A stretch of 60,000 nt of DNA from Lineus longissimus (taxonomy: Eukaryota; Nemertea; Pilidiophora; Heteronemertea; Lineidae). The position numbers and the translations under genes are program-made. Position 1 is the stretch's first letter; every line of letters starts with the position of its first letter. Positions 15,801 through 29,178 of this stretch are shown piece by piece. The stretch spans positions 18,726,001 to 18,786,000 of the forward strand of contig NC_088316.1 in NCBI RefSeq assembly GCF_910592395.1, read 5' to 3'. The notes beneath the pieces were generated by a model. That model did no database searches, was not told the DNA's origin, and was given only the letters and a program-made list of their open reading frames with translations.

Positions 15801-17039
15801 TATTGGTTTCTGCTATTGTGATCCATCAGGTGCGATGCGGATCCTTCACTTAACAAGATCATGATCAGAGATATGTTTGGGAAAGTGCTGCTGGACTGGT
15901 AGACCGTGATCACAAGATAAACTGGTCCTTGATTTCTGCTGGAATCTGAGTTTTTCTGCTATGTTCGGAGGGACATGTAAAGATTTTATGTATGATGGTT
16001 GTACGATGGTAGCCAATATTAGGTCAGGAGTTTTCACGGCCAAATATCTTATTGGAAAAATTGTACAATTTGCATTTTCATTCCGAGCTGGACGAGGAAA
16101 ATTACTTCATGTTGGATATGTATTTTTTTTAAATTCACATCATCACCAAACACTACGTCTACCGAAAGGGAAATCAAAGAGCACTTTACCATTCGCTCTA
16201 ACTGATAGGTCCAACACATACATCAAGAAAGCCAGACATGGTAGAACAGGCAAGAGAGAATTGGCTGTCCTTTATCTCCAATTGCTGTCTGCCTAGTCCT
16301 TTCTGTTTATTGGTTTCCCGACATTATCGTCAGCGTTTAACAGAAACCAATCAGTGAGGATGATACATGTAGGTATGTCCAGATATAATCTGATAGAGTG
16401 GAAACACTTAATGGGAATCACATAGCTGATTCTTCGATGGTTGATATGGCTTTTGCCGGATCATTAGGCCCGCCTAATGTCTCCCCTCCCGATCCCAGTG
16501 GCATAAGTTACCCTGATTGCGCAAGTATTAAGTTTAGAATAACGTTAATATCAAACTGCATCGACAACACTAGATTGTGATTATTGGATGTCTTCGAGGA
16601 GGAGACACGTAAACCACGAGGAATTTTCGGCAAGTGTGACAACTAACCAGTGAACAGCTCTAGTTTAACCAATGATTTAGGGAGACATTTTGGAATAATC
16701 ATTGATCATGATGCCCCTGCGGACTTCAAAATGGCATGCACGGCCAAGTTTCAACTTCCGACTTTCGACATAAATAATTTGAGTTGATCCCAAAACTGAC
16801 CTCTGAACTGGAACTGGAACAACTGGAATGGTCGACAGTCAAGCTAATCAGTAATACCGATGGGGAAATAATCCTTTGCAGTATCAAGCAGGACTTCGAG
16901 TATTTGTTCATTGTCTAAGATAAGGGTCCGCTCCAGTGCATAATTGATGACAGACGTTATCGTCTCACACTTATTCACTCCCGCAACTTGACAGGCACAG
17001 TGGGTTCTGTCCTAACTTGTTGCGCCGTGAGAGGTAGTT

Positions 17040-17250
17040 AGCCGTTCGACAGCCCGCAAGTGGGTGGGGCTGCCTCCTTTATAGCTCCATCGCAAGATCT
17101 GGCCCGGGTGTTACCTCAGAGTGTCCTTCTCTGAGCCTGGGTTTCCTCACCTGGTCGCAGAGCCCAGTTTGCCCATGGTTTCAAATCGGAGATTTCCTTC
17201 TCCGAGATGCTTACCATCAAAAGCTAATCGGACAGCGTCTGCCCGACTTT
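17040..17250. other. GC-rich island with three consecutive hairpins
   Basis: Perfect 7-bp stems lie at 17115-17135 (CTCAGAG / CTCTGAG, 7-nt loop) and 17186-17205 (TCGGAGA / TCTCCGA, 6-nt loop). An 8-bp stem with one mismatch lies at 17228-17246 (TCGGACAG / CTGCCCGA, 3-nt loop). The first two share the TCCTTCTCYGAG half, suggesting one derives from the other. There is no open frame of note. It could be a structured non-coding RNA, a SINE body or an old repeat. Confidence 0.4.
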
Positions 17251-20200
17251 GTGTTCAAAGTTTTCCATCTCCTCGATGAATTACTTTACCCAGCTGATGG
17301 GGTCCATCTACCCTGAGTATTACTTGTTCAATTAATATCGGTCTGTCCAAAATGAACTGGCCATCTGCGAAGCCGACCACGTATAAGACATTTTCTAGCA
17401 ATTTCAAGAAAATATCGGACTCGCACGTACAAGTATTATACTAGCGATCGACAAAGGACGCAGTGGGATAACCACTTGATGAAAACTCGCAGGTGATAAT
17501 TGGTCATCAGGTCATTGATAGACTGGTATTTTCTCTGAAGCACGCTTGCTCATTATGATGAGTTGGCAGCATTTAGAGAATCGCTCAACAGATATACCAC
17601 GGAGCCCGGGCAAGTTAGAAATTATACTATAAACCACATGTAAGGATTTGTTGGGTAAACTGGTCCTCCTTTATTGGAGAATATTTTTCCTAGTTTCAAA
17701 CACGCGTTGAAACAAATTCAAGGCATTAGTCTTCAATGTCTGAAAGACTGAAGAAATTCTAGCAAAAGTGAAATTAGGAAGTGGTCTTTATTGCAGCCTT
17801 GCCTTGAACATTGAATCATATTGATATATATATATGCAGCCACCGTATTAACAAGAGGGCAATCTAGGCCGAGTGGGTTACAGGTTATCCAAATTTCTAC
17901 CCAAGCCAATGCCAATTTCCATTAGTTGGTGAGATTATTCATCTACTATTACCATAATGATTTGTTGGTCAGCCCCTGTCGCCTGGATGGTGATTCAAGC
18001 CTTGAGCTGTCAAAGCTGCTTGCCTTGTAAACTCCATTGGGGACTTTGAATCAACGTCACGGGCGGCGAAGTCGGAACAGTCTCTCCAGATGTTGTATTT
18101 GGTCCATTGATATGTACCTAGAGATTTGGAAATTGTGATTGAATTTCTGCCTACAGACTGGCTGAGCACTGACTGAGACAAGGGCTGCCAGATCTCTAGG
18201 CCTTTTCTTAATAGCACAGGATGGTACGTTGGTGTATTGAATAGAATCGTCAAGGAGAGGTCATGATTATTTGTATCCTGTTGGCAGCAATACAGACGTG
18301 CGGTACTGACAATGATATTGATGATGTCCTGGTTTCAGACGAGATACCGATTAAGGAATTCATATCTGTAATTAATTGCCTTATCTTCGTCTCAATGGTG
18401 CCATAATTGGCTGGAAATATGATTTCAAACTATTTTACCCGCAGGCGCTCAACGGCCACGGATTTTCCTTTGTGTTTTTATGTAAAAATACCATTTTCAG
18501 TCAGGTTTGAGTAACATGACTCCCTTTTTATTAAGATTGCAATGTACATTTATCGTGTACTAAATAAATTTCGCTCAGATTTGCGCTGTCTTTTAGGATG
18601 GCGTCATTCGAATGGCTCATTACCAAACGCAAGTATGGACTTCTATAATCGGAAGTGCCCATATGGGGATGTATCATTCTTTGGCACAGGATGAATGTAT
18701 CCGCGTACCTGCTATACCATGCAATGGTCAGTGCGGACCGTGATGATACAGAGCCGGTCACATGGGCCCGATGTACGAGGGTTTACGCTCGTGGCGTTTA
18801 TAGGGATGCCGGATAGGCGCCAAATAATCGACCTATCAGCCGCCTCTGATCTTGCTCTTAATTAAAAAGCAGGAAGCCATGGCAATCTCCCCCAATTTTG
18901 TCGGTAAATATTGTGCCCACTATTGCCTTTGAATAACCGTGACCTTGGCGTCACACACATCTCCATATCGGCCTGAGGAGACGCTATTGGACGACTCTTG
19001 ATTTAGGGTAACATGAATAAAACCTTCCAATAAGTCTGACAGTAATTCAGGCATCAAGGTTACGAGACCGCCTATGATGCCCAACTCTGATTCGGTCTTT
19101 AATTGAGTACCGGTCGGAAATGCTCAGGTTGTCGCGCTTATCAATGTTCTACTGAAAAGTTTCAGCTTAGATCAGGAATAAAAGTAAAGTGCTTTCTTGA
19201 AAATATTGTACGTTATGAAGCCCTACATAAGAATTTGCCTTTGTTTTAAACGATTGTCTCCCAAACTGTCAAACGTCAAATATCAAAGCTAAAGACAAAC
19301 AACATAGAGCACTACTCGACGCTTTCTCCAGTCTTGTATCTACACAACGAGCCACCATGCGTTGTAATGGAAAACTCCGTGATATACTCTCAGAGCAACT
19401 GCATTATTGACTCGCCAGCTCACTATCAATATGTCGCTTGGATCTCATGATTCGGTTTTAAACCTATATGGCCGCTAATATGGCTTCACTCGCGTTGGAT
19501 CAGGGCCGGACACAACTGATGCCAGTCGTGTTGCACTCGACTATTTCGCTAACATATCTTGTCATTGTTGCCTTTGACTAATTATATACACAGCGTCGAT
19601 GCACTGAATGGTAATATTTCGTTTGATTCATATCACTGAAAGGATCCCAAGAGAACAAAAGCGGTGTGGGCTGGAAATATCCGTGAGGACCGGTGACTTT
19701 GCCGCACTCGATTATTATCACAAGGAATATGTTATTTTGCTGTGTTCAGGATAGAATGAACATTCGTAGCGTATCTACCTGATCGTATATATGCCCTAAA
19801 TTATCTGTGGAGTTGAGTATGAACCTTTGCGCTTTACCCTTTGTCCGGTTAAAACATACGTGCAGGTTTTACTAATTAGATACTTTGTCGTGAAACATGT
19901 CTAGCAGTTCATTAAGTCATTTGGATATACAAGTACATGGATAACCAGTGTACGATAGCCAAGAGGTAACGTATACATTTGTTACTTAATACACTCTTGC
20001 AGGCAGCCTAAGTAAATTAAGTTACCAAGAGCTACTAATTTAGTTTTGCATGCTGCTGTAGTGTTGAAATCATTCATTGTCAGCTGTATTAAAATGGTAG
20101 CTAGATTCATTTTTCCCAGCATAGGAAAAAGATTGCGTGGAGAATATAATCGAACATCTCCACGTTAATATGAGCTACGTGTTCTAGCCATAGCACCGCC

Positions 20201-23200
20201 ACATCTGACATTTGATCACATCGACTTTGAATATCGATTAGTTTCGCCTGCATTGTTAACACGAAAGGAAATTTATCGATCACTTTGAAGTGAAGTATAT
20301 TGCCGTTCTGTTGGTCGTAAAAAAATGTAAATTGCAATTTTTGGTGATTGATCTATTGATGTATTGATCAATCGTCTGGCCATGTTCAAGAAAATACCTT
20401 AGAATACAGTCAAACGCCTACTTGATACGATGATTTCACGAATTCGTGCAAAAAATTCAATCAAGATGCAGTAATCAGCATAAACTCAGAATGTTTGTTT
20501 GCTATAGTAGCCTACATTATGCGACCAGGAAGGTAAATGCACGGGGTATAGTTAAGTAATCGGCCTTTTTTTTAAACTTACATTTTTACTCCGACATTTT
20601 TTGAAAAAATTCTTCACCAAATGACAGAACAAAAAATCTACTGAATTGATAACACTGTCCTCAGGAGTTCTATTATGAATTTTCAATTTGAATTTTAGAT
20701 TCATTAACATATTGGCGTTCGGTTAGCAATAATTGATACTCGTGGCTGAAAAGTGCAAGTTTCCATCAATACCATCGATCGCACATGACAATGTTTACAA
20801 GTCCCCTTCCGTGCTGTAGAAATTTACCTGTAGCTGGCGAACTATTGATAGTTCTAAGTACTTGAAGATGGAAGAGCACAATCATGTAACGATACCACTT
20901 CAGAGTGTAACGCGACTCCTCTTAAAAAGCACAGTTGAAATTGCGGTAACTTTAACGTATTGGGTCAGAATGCAATCGTTTTAGCGGCATATGTGTGGTA
21001 GTGATACCCTCAGTATGTTGTTTATGGTTGGAGACACCGTTGACTCAATATCATTTTCAATCAAACGATGATTCTCATACATATTCTTAAATTCACTCCA
21101 CTTTCGGCCAAATTCAACCAGCCTACCAGCCCTCCTATGCCTGGAATCCTTCTCGGAATACTTGGAAGAAAGCTACTTCGTTACTAATCATTGGTGTCAT
21201 AACATTGCGTGAGTTTATCATCACAGGTTTATTATTCTCTCATTAACAGGAATGGAGCGTATGTGAATACATGTAGTAAGCGATGAGCCTTCAAACATTG
21301 CTAAAGGTCCTATTAATTGGGTAAGTAGCTTCTAGATATCATCTTTTTATGCAGACGTCAAGTTATAGCTCCCATACATTATAGCTCCTACAACAGCGCT
21401 ATCGTTCACCATTTGGTCTTCGAGCAACAAGGATATTTCTTCTTTACGGTGGATTACTCTAAATCAACTGAAACCGGCATTTGAAGAAGCGCAGCTGTTG
21501 GTCATTGAAATGTTACAAAAACAGTCAAACTTATCACGGAGTGATAGCATACGTTAAAACGTTATAGGTGAATCCAGAACTGTAATGAAGTCATTTTAAA
21601 TATTCGCTTTTCAAAACCTTGCTCCAGTTTGCTTTCAGTGTATACGATACTATTGCTTGGTTGACAATATTCGATTTCAAATGATCTGCTGGGTAAGGCC
21701 ACAATGACAGACTGCTGTCCTGTACGAACCAGACGAAGCGCCCATCTCATGTCAAGTGGCTGTTGAAAGCTTACGTGAATGTTAAAGAGTCGATCTTTCT
21801 GTGAGAAGTCGTTTAAATGCATATAGTTTACAAAGGTAATGTTGGATTCAACGCTTGTTAAGGATTTTGAAAAAAATATGGGAAGCTCTTTCAGGTACGT
21901 GTAGCAGCCATCAAATAATGCCACCAAGTCGATATTAAGCTTCGCTAGAATGTAGAACAATTCATATTGATGCAAACGAACTCATTAAAACCACGTTGAA
22001 AATATCATTTATTCATTTCCCAATGAATAAGGCACGTTTCCCAGACGATTAATATGCACCTAATACCTGGTACTACACTTCTTAGCTGCAGTAAATAGCA
22101 ACAAAACGCAACCAATATCATGGAATTGGCAACAGGGTGCAGCTTGACAACAACGTACTTACACACGTTGAAAGTTAATTCGAGACTAATAAGTGGCTAA
22201 TTAGTAACCGAGCCTTGATTCTCATTGAATCATTTTATTGGTCGTATTCTTCCTGAATGGATACGTTATCAAAAGGAAAATCAGTCTAAAGGTATAAGTG
22301 ACTGTGCTCGCCACCATTCCACGCACCGAGACCCCCCTCATGAGTATTCTACCAGCATCTAACCCCAGTCGGTATGAATGACGATCGAATCGTACCGTGT
22401 TACCTCCCTACTTATAATGACGATAGTTCTCAGCAATATTACAACGAGATATTCATCGGGCATCTGTCGCCACATTTGTCTTGAATATTCTACTATCTTG
22501 AAGACTGGTCTTTATATTTGGTGAGCGTAGCCTTCTCATGGGTGTACATAACAGTAGTGAGGTATGAACATTGTCTGGGATATGTTCATTCAGATAATAT
22601 CGCTAATTGCTACGCAATGCAAAAAAAAGAACGGAGCAACTCTATTGGCTATCGACTTTGCACGAAATACGTGGATAGGCCTGCGCCTACTGATGAAATT
22701 TGCAGGATTCTATTGCAACGATTCGAATATGAAATATGCAGTCAATTTGGCGCCAACCTAAATTCTCGCTGAATTCGGTGAATTCCTTGACGAGATCATT
22801 GAATCATGCATATTTACCAATAAGCCTATGAAGAATACTATTCGAAGCAAACTACCTGACTAACTGCAGAAGAACGATCTGATGTTCATTGCTGGCGTTT
22901 GATCACAAGGTTGTGATAATAATATTCTTTCCTGTAACAACATGACGACTTTGTAATCCTAAATAGATATTGCAGCATCATCTATCAGAGCTGTTTAGTC
23001 AACAAATGTGCTCAATGCAATCCTAATCATATATGCACATTCATGCATATGATGAGGTATGGATTAAAGGTAATCCATGCTTGATATGATTGATGTAAAG
23101 CGTGCTTTCGGACGTAATGAACGAATATCTACCCTTAGGCCTATATGGTATCCTAACAATAATCCTAAACAGAATCACGTACTTCAGACGAGAAACTTTA

Positions 23201-24504
23201 GCTCATAGTAAGATTGATGACACTACAACTCCCATCACATTATCTACAAAAGTGTTTTACCACCACGCGTAATTAAAGCAGTTAACAAAATCACCCCCAA
23301 GCTGCTTACTGCTTTTTAGCTCGATGCCATCACTCAGTCATGCCAGTGGCAGTCTATAAAACCGTTATGTCATGATGATTGCAGTTCGAACCAAGTCACC
23401 GTACGCATAACCACAGAGTGTGAAATATTTAATCTTCTTGATTCTACAATTTGATTTCGATACTGATGTATGTACATTTCACTTTTCATCGTGTGTACCT
23501 ATGCGTGGTGATATACATGGATGTACAGCGAATAGAATTGATTCAAGCCGCACATCAATTAGCCTTTGATCACGAATAGATCTGCTAACTGTGTAAGACA
23601 TGTGTAGGAAATGATTGGGGCACCGCTCATAATGGGCTTTTCAAGACATCACCATTACCCGCGCTTGTACTCCACGTCAGAGGCAGACCAACTGCTGGGT
23701 GGAGTGCTCTCTTTCACTTGATATAGGGCGAGTGTTTACCGAGGATGATGGGTTCACTTATGGGCTTGTAATGTGCGAAATGTGTAAACCTACGCTGAAA
23801 CGGACAAGTGGGAGATGGTAAAAAAACATAATAAGGGCAATCTTTTTTTAAACTTGAAAGAAAGGGGAAAAGGAATTCGGTAGTCAATTAACAAATATCA
23901 TTTCGAAAAATGTCCACGAAACATCCTGTATCATGCATTTGTATGTAAACTCAACAGTAGAGAAACAACGTTTGGTGGAAGTCGTGCTATTTGGCGCTAC
24001 ATACTGTAAGAATGTCGAACTCTATATCAACCAAGAGGGGGTTGGAAAAATGGCAACGAGTGGTCAGAAAAGTGGCATGCCAGTTGGCTTTGTTTACCTG
24101 TTGGTATCTCCAGTTGCTTTAGCAGCTGCCCTCTCCTGTAAGAATGTCTTGATGTTTAATTTGGCGCATTCCGCAAGACGTCGGAGTTTACCGCGATAAC
24201 ATGCGGTATGACAAGCACTGCCCCAGAGAGGTGTTATGAACCTCGCAGACAGGCGATGTTCATTGCAGCAACCAGTCCTGCGCCGACATATGTGATATTC
24301 CGATCCGGCAAAGGATTAAAAATGCGACAGAATCACGGTGAGTCTTGATCATATCACGCAAACACCATTGGTCCCGACTTCGCGATTGAATTCGAGAATT
24401 TGCCTGGTGTTTGACTTCGCAGTCGCGGCTTATGATACGAGATGAATTCGATGCGCATATTAGGCACCACTGCACTTACGAGAGAAATACGCGAAAAACT
24501 GATG
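17251..24504. other. No supported gene
   Basis: No exon with a known domain was found. The only longer frame is the unrecognised one at 21.6-22.0 kb. Confidence 0.6.
21562..21981 (-). CDS. Unrecognised open frame of about 139 codons
   Basis: It is the longest open frame in the left 34 kb, with no ATG start near its beginning. It contains ITFVNYMHLNDFSQKDRLFN and TGQQSVIVALPSRSFEIEY. There is no domain I can name, no flanking splice sites that stand out and no partner frame nearby. It is possibly a single exon or a remnant. Confidence 0.2.
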   Translation of the reverse strand, partial: VRLHQYELFYILAKLNIDLVALFDGCYTYLKELPIFFSKSLTSVESNITFVNYMHLNDFSQKDRLFNIHVSFQQPLDMRWALRLVRTGQQSVIVALPSRSFEIEYCQPSNSIVYTESKLEQGFEKRIFKMTSLQFWIHL

Positions 24505-24519
24505 ATCTGGGGTTCATAG

Positions 24520-24583
24520 TGACCGTTTACAATCGTATCACATGACCGTTTACAATCGTATCACATGACCGTTTACAATCGTA
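24520..24583. repeat. 23-bp tandem repeat, about 2.8 copies
   Basis: TGACCGTTTACAATCGTATC plus ACA is repeated without change at 24520, 24543 and, truncated, 24566. The block sits between ATCTGGGG (24505-24512) and its inverse CCCCAGAT (24608-24615). Confidence 0.9.
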
Positions 24584-24615
24584 CAAAACTATTGGGCATA
24601 ACCTATTCCCCAGAT

Positions 24616-25500
24616 TGTCATTCGAATAATCTTTAGATGAGTGCGATTGAGAAAACTATAACGAGAGATGAGAAATTTTATTTTTATTTTTTGTGATTTT
24701 TTCAATAGCTTCTGTCATTAGAATAAGTTTTTAGACAAATGCGAATGAGAACATTTCATGTATTTGTATTAGCTGCTGTCGTTGGAATAGTTATTTTAGG
24801 GTTTTACTGTCTCATCTCAGTCTAGGTGTATGTTCAGAACTCTTCTAAAGAAAAGCATCAAAATTCACTAATTAATAATCTGAAAGTCACCCTGTCATCT
24901 TTTAATGTCTGGTGCAGTCTAGTTGTGTGAAAAAACCCTAAAAAATGGCAGTGATTGATTTGACAATGATTTATCAAAATCAGGGTATCATTTTCAGTTT
25001 ATGATAATGGAAGAAAACTGTAAAATGGCAGTGATTTGTTTTTAACTTTGTTTTAACAATTTTGTTATAATGAGGTTGTATTATTGGCTTTATATCTATT
25101 GGTCATTATGACGGTTGAATTTTTTTCAAGGATTGTTTTAGGAGTGCATGTGAAAAATCAAGACAGCGATTTTTTTTATAGGGGTAAGGACACGTGTTTA
25201 TTTTTATTTGTTGGTTTATGGGATAGCCAATCTTGAACTTTGAGACTGCAAAGGGGTATAACATGGTCGGCAAAAAAATTCGGATTTTTTAATTTTTATC
25301 TTATTACTCACTTTAAATTTTACATGCTGTGTGTTTATTGAATTTAAAATTAAAAAATTTGAAATTTGAATTTATTGTAAATAATTGTGGCTCTATAATT
25401 GTTGTCAACGCACTTTGTTTTCACCGTGCACTTTTTGTATTAGCATGTATTTATTGTACTTTGTACGAATAAACATATATAAATTATATATATATGGAAA
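24616..25500. other. AT-rich stretch with degenerate repeats
   Basis: Three imperfect copies of a roughly 40-nt motif starting TGTCATT-GAATAA lie at 24616, 24713 and 24777. Long T runs and low GC follow, and then AATAAA at 25468-25473. It could be the 3' untranslated region of an unseen + strand gene or simply repeat-derived DNA. No coding frame is seen. Confidence 0.45.
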
Positions 25501-26901
25501 TACATATCACACAAATTGAATATCTTATTTACACTTCGGCCATCAAATAATTTTTATACACTTTCTTCCTCCGTTGTTACTGTTATATCGAAGCGAACAC
25601 AGTACGATACTTATTGTGATACGATACGTTAATAGCATATCACACGATTAAGATGTCTACGTCTGAGTTTATGATCACCATGTTGATGCGAATACACGTA
25701 AACCATTACCGACAAGTGCATTAAAAGCTGACCATGAACGTTTTAACACGTTGAAGAAGGTCTACTTTAGGAATCTTGGCACATTTTTAGTACAGTCACA
25801 ACTCGATTATTTCTTTTTCTGGTCTGCAAGTATTCTCGACAACGTGCAACGAATTCGGCCAGGCTGTTGGCTGATTGACTATGGTGGACAAATAGAAACT
25901 TGCCTAGATTGCCTCGGGCTTTTATTCATTTTTTGTGTATGCACTCTAAGGACCATTTTTTGATGCGCTTCCTAGACAATGGTGATATAAGCGGGACTCC
26001 TTTAACACGTTCGTTTTATTTTGAATATTATTTTGATTATTGTGTCTCTTTTAAACAGCTCACATTGTAAAATGCATATACATTATGACTGACCTCTGTT
26101 GGAAATTAAGGTCAAAAGTTTCAACGATATTTTAAAATCTCTATCAGCTAAACCGATGACATACATTTGAAGGTTTCTTGATGACCAACATTGAGTTTTG
26201 ATAACTTAAACTACTGATGGCTGAAAATTACGTCACACCGACCTAAATTTCTGTCAACACGTAGAGATGCCCGATAGGCGTCTACACACTAAATTTGAAG
26301 AGTCTATGACAAATAGCAATGACACTGTGCCAACTTCGGTGAAATTTCAGAGTTTGACCTCTGACCTTGAAAAGTAAGTCAAATTAAAAAAAGACAGATA
26401 TTGTGTCACAAAGTCTCAACAGTAGTATCCGTGGTTAAAATTCATGTTTCTCACTCCCAGCGTCATAGGATGAAACGGCCAAGGGCCATTGTGCTCACCG
26501 TATAGATATTTGGTGGTTAGGAATTCATCCTGGTTGAGAAACATGCTACATGTATATAGTATATAGGTCAAACCAAAGTCGGTATGACATGTGATGTATC
26601 GTTGCGTGGATTCCTGCCATAAAAATATCATCGAAAACAAGTCACTAAATATCAATTTATATTATCATTGAAAAAACAAGTCACTAATAAGTGTGATATC
26701 GCACTTTGTTCCTTTTTTAGTCTTGGCCCCCTGGTGGCCAATTCGAGAATCGGATCGGACCGAAATTTGATGTCAGAGGTTGTCTGATTTAGGGAGTGCT
26801 GTGTACTAAATTTCAAGTTCATAGCTTCAGCGGTTGAGAAACATGACATAGTTACCCTCAAACGGCCAATTTACGCCATTAGACATCTTTGACGCACAAC
26901 T

Positions 26902-26929
26902 ACGCATGACGCATGACGCATGACGCATG
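26902..26929. repeat. 7-bp minisatellite ACGCATG x 4
   Basis: Four perfect copies of ACGCATG are followed by a degenerate fifth (ACGCACA). Confidence 0.95.
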
Positions 26930-26950
26930 ACGCACAACAGATGACGCCCG

Positions 26951-26999
26951 AGAGACGACGGACAAGAGACGACAGACAAGAGACGACGGACAAGAGACA
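26951..26999. repeat. 14-bp minisatellite AGAGACGACGGACA x 3.5
   Basis: Copies begin at 26951, 26965, 26979 and 26993 (partial). Only one substitution (GG to AG) is seen, in the second copy. Confidence 0.95.
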
Positions 27000-29158
27000 A
27001 GCCGCAATGATATGAGCTTACCCAAGTGAGCTAAAAATCTAAGTTTCCAATTTTTCCTGATCCACCTGTAAATGATTCCGGCCAGCAAATATGAACGGCT
27101 GGTTATATAATATTAACTACAGACAGCCATAGCAATCTAAGAAAGTAGAATATTGTAATAAGGACCTACCTGAAGGACTGAGCTGGTTCCGTCGCCTAGG
27201 AGTAAAGAATATCAAGATATCCTAGTCTGGTTACTCTAGTCTAAGATTCGCCAGATCCTCTTACCTTTCCCGCGTCTTGAACATCCACGAAGTCCTGCTC
27301 CTCAAATCGAAATGACTCCAATCCTTGGCCCAGGATGCCCCTACAACTCCCATGAGTTGACCATTGCGGTCAAATATAGCACAGAAATGTGATACGACAC
27401 TAACAGATTCATACCTAGTTGACCCTAACTTCCAATGCATAACGCCCTTCTATGGACAACGTGTTCTACAGCTTGTATACTCTGTTACGAGTATCTAGGT
27501 CATGACGCTGTCCCGCGGAAACTGGGCGGTAACAGCCGAAAAACAAGAGTATGGGTAGATGGACGAAACGTAATACGTGTATTTGTAATATGAGCCACGT
27601 TTTGTCCCTGGCGGGCGGAAACCTTGAGTCGTTTGATTATCAAATGGGAGTATATACCACATATCTTCACTTTCGATTTGCTTGACAAATTAAGGGATCA
27701 ATTCCAACACAAACATATTCGGTCACCGCCCAGATATGTTTCATTGAACGCTGAGCTGATGTCGTTGACGTGTTAGGGCTGAGTCTTTCCTCAATACCTT
27801 TTTTCGGAAGCCGACAGAATGAAAGCCTTGACTTGAATTGTGTTTCATTCCGAGTCCAGTGAATGGACTTCACATTTCAGTGTTGAGCCCTGTACTGAAT
27901 AGCTCTTTAGAGGGACTTTGATTTTGTTACAGACTCAGATATGGCGCAGTGAACATAACACCTAACTGTGACGAAAGACAAAACGGTAGATATATCGATA
28001 ACTAAGCCTTACATATATCGTTCAATATGCCATAGTAATACACACGCATAGTATATACATATATCAATACTGAGTTTAGAGCGACTTCTGGCACATTTGT
28101 CGTTTACCCTGAATAAACAGGTGTCTGCACTAATCAGAAAAAAAATGATGACCCCTCTGGTAATGGTAGGAGACCCCACTCTCAAGCGGGAACTAGAATG
28201 GTCATCCGTGCTTCGAGCAAGCAGATGCAATATCCCATAAAACTAGCGGTTTATATTAACGGGTAGAAAACACTCCAGGTCTAGGCATTGCTACTGGCTA
28301 CATCGTACGTCTAAATTAGCTCATGATCTGCAGTATACCGCTTTTTTTACCGTCGACAACATTATCTACTTAGCAGAGTGACTTAGATTAATGCAAACCG
28401 CTTGTTAGGCTAGCTGTATTAAGTAGCAGTACAGTACACTGAGCGATGAACTAGCACTGATTGCCTGTTGCAGCATGGTTAAGAGCCAAATCATGATCAT
28501 TGGTGTGGAAGAAGCATAAGTTGACGATAATTCGAAAGCAAGGTGGTCGAGACTTTCCTTTTCCTTTGCCTCTATATTTCATAGGGTGGATAGTAGCAAC
28601 AGCACTAAGCTTCTGCTGGATATCTACTGAGTTTCCGCTTTATGTGTCTTCAGAGATGCCTTGTCAAGGGATCAGCGACATTTTTTCCATTTGAGCCACA
28701 AATGCTATTTGACATTTGAAAACACTTGTTAGTTAAAACAACCTTTCGCCAATGAAAACCTTTCGTCGGTGTTGAGGAAAGGTTCTTTCCTACGAAAGTA
28801 CTCTTGAAATTACGATATCGCGGCCGGTAGTGAACTAACGCACTCGGTAACTTTGGTTGACATCAATTAACAGGTTGCTAGAAGCTAAATAAACCGATAC
28901 TGTTAGCACGATAAATAGTAAATGAGCGCCTAATTAGCCTGCGATCTCTACTTCTTATTTTCGCATTGCACTTTCACAGACTGATTGCCAATAGGCCAGA
29001 TTTTTGAATGTATAGTAGCATCAACTAAGAGTAATACAGCTGCAGGTTTGAAGGATTAGGAAGGAAAGGTATCCGTCCAAACGTCCCAATAAGTGATATC
29101 GGCCAAACTCGGAAGCAATGTCATCCCGAATCTAGCTGAGATATGGGTGCCTGTATTG

Positions 29159-29178
29159 CCCCCCCCCCCCCCACCCCC
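29159..29178. repeat. Poly(C) tract, 14 + 5 nt
   Basis: C14, one A, then C5, in a region without a gene. Confidence 0.95.

Larger units (their letters stand above)
1..17039. other. No supported gene
   Basis: Only short open frames without recognisable domains, splice-flanked exons or conserved motifs. It contains the possible decayed tRNA-like repeat at 4.4 kb and poly(C) at 12.8 kb. Diverged single exons or non-coding RNAs could have been missed. Confidence 0.6.
26090..27040. repeat. Composite dispersed repeat with two minisatellites
   Basis: The motif TTGACCTCTGACCTTGAAAA near 26353, the phrase GTTGAGAAACATG (26532 and 26834) and the terminal TGAGCTTACCCAAGTGAGCT (a near-perfect hairpin at about 27012-27031), followed by an A run, are of a type common in marine invertebrate repeats. 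Borders are approximate. No coding sequence was seen. Confidence 0.5.

Noticed and set aside
15961-16296. 111-codon open frame
   Set aside because: No recognisable domain and no flanking exons.
16309-16351. 9-bp perfect inverted repeat ATTGGTTTC / GAAACCAAT
   Set aside because: With a 25-nt loop, several such pairs are expected by chance in 60 kb, and nothing else marks the site.
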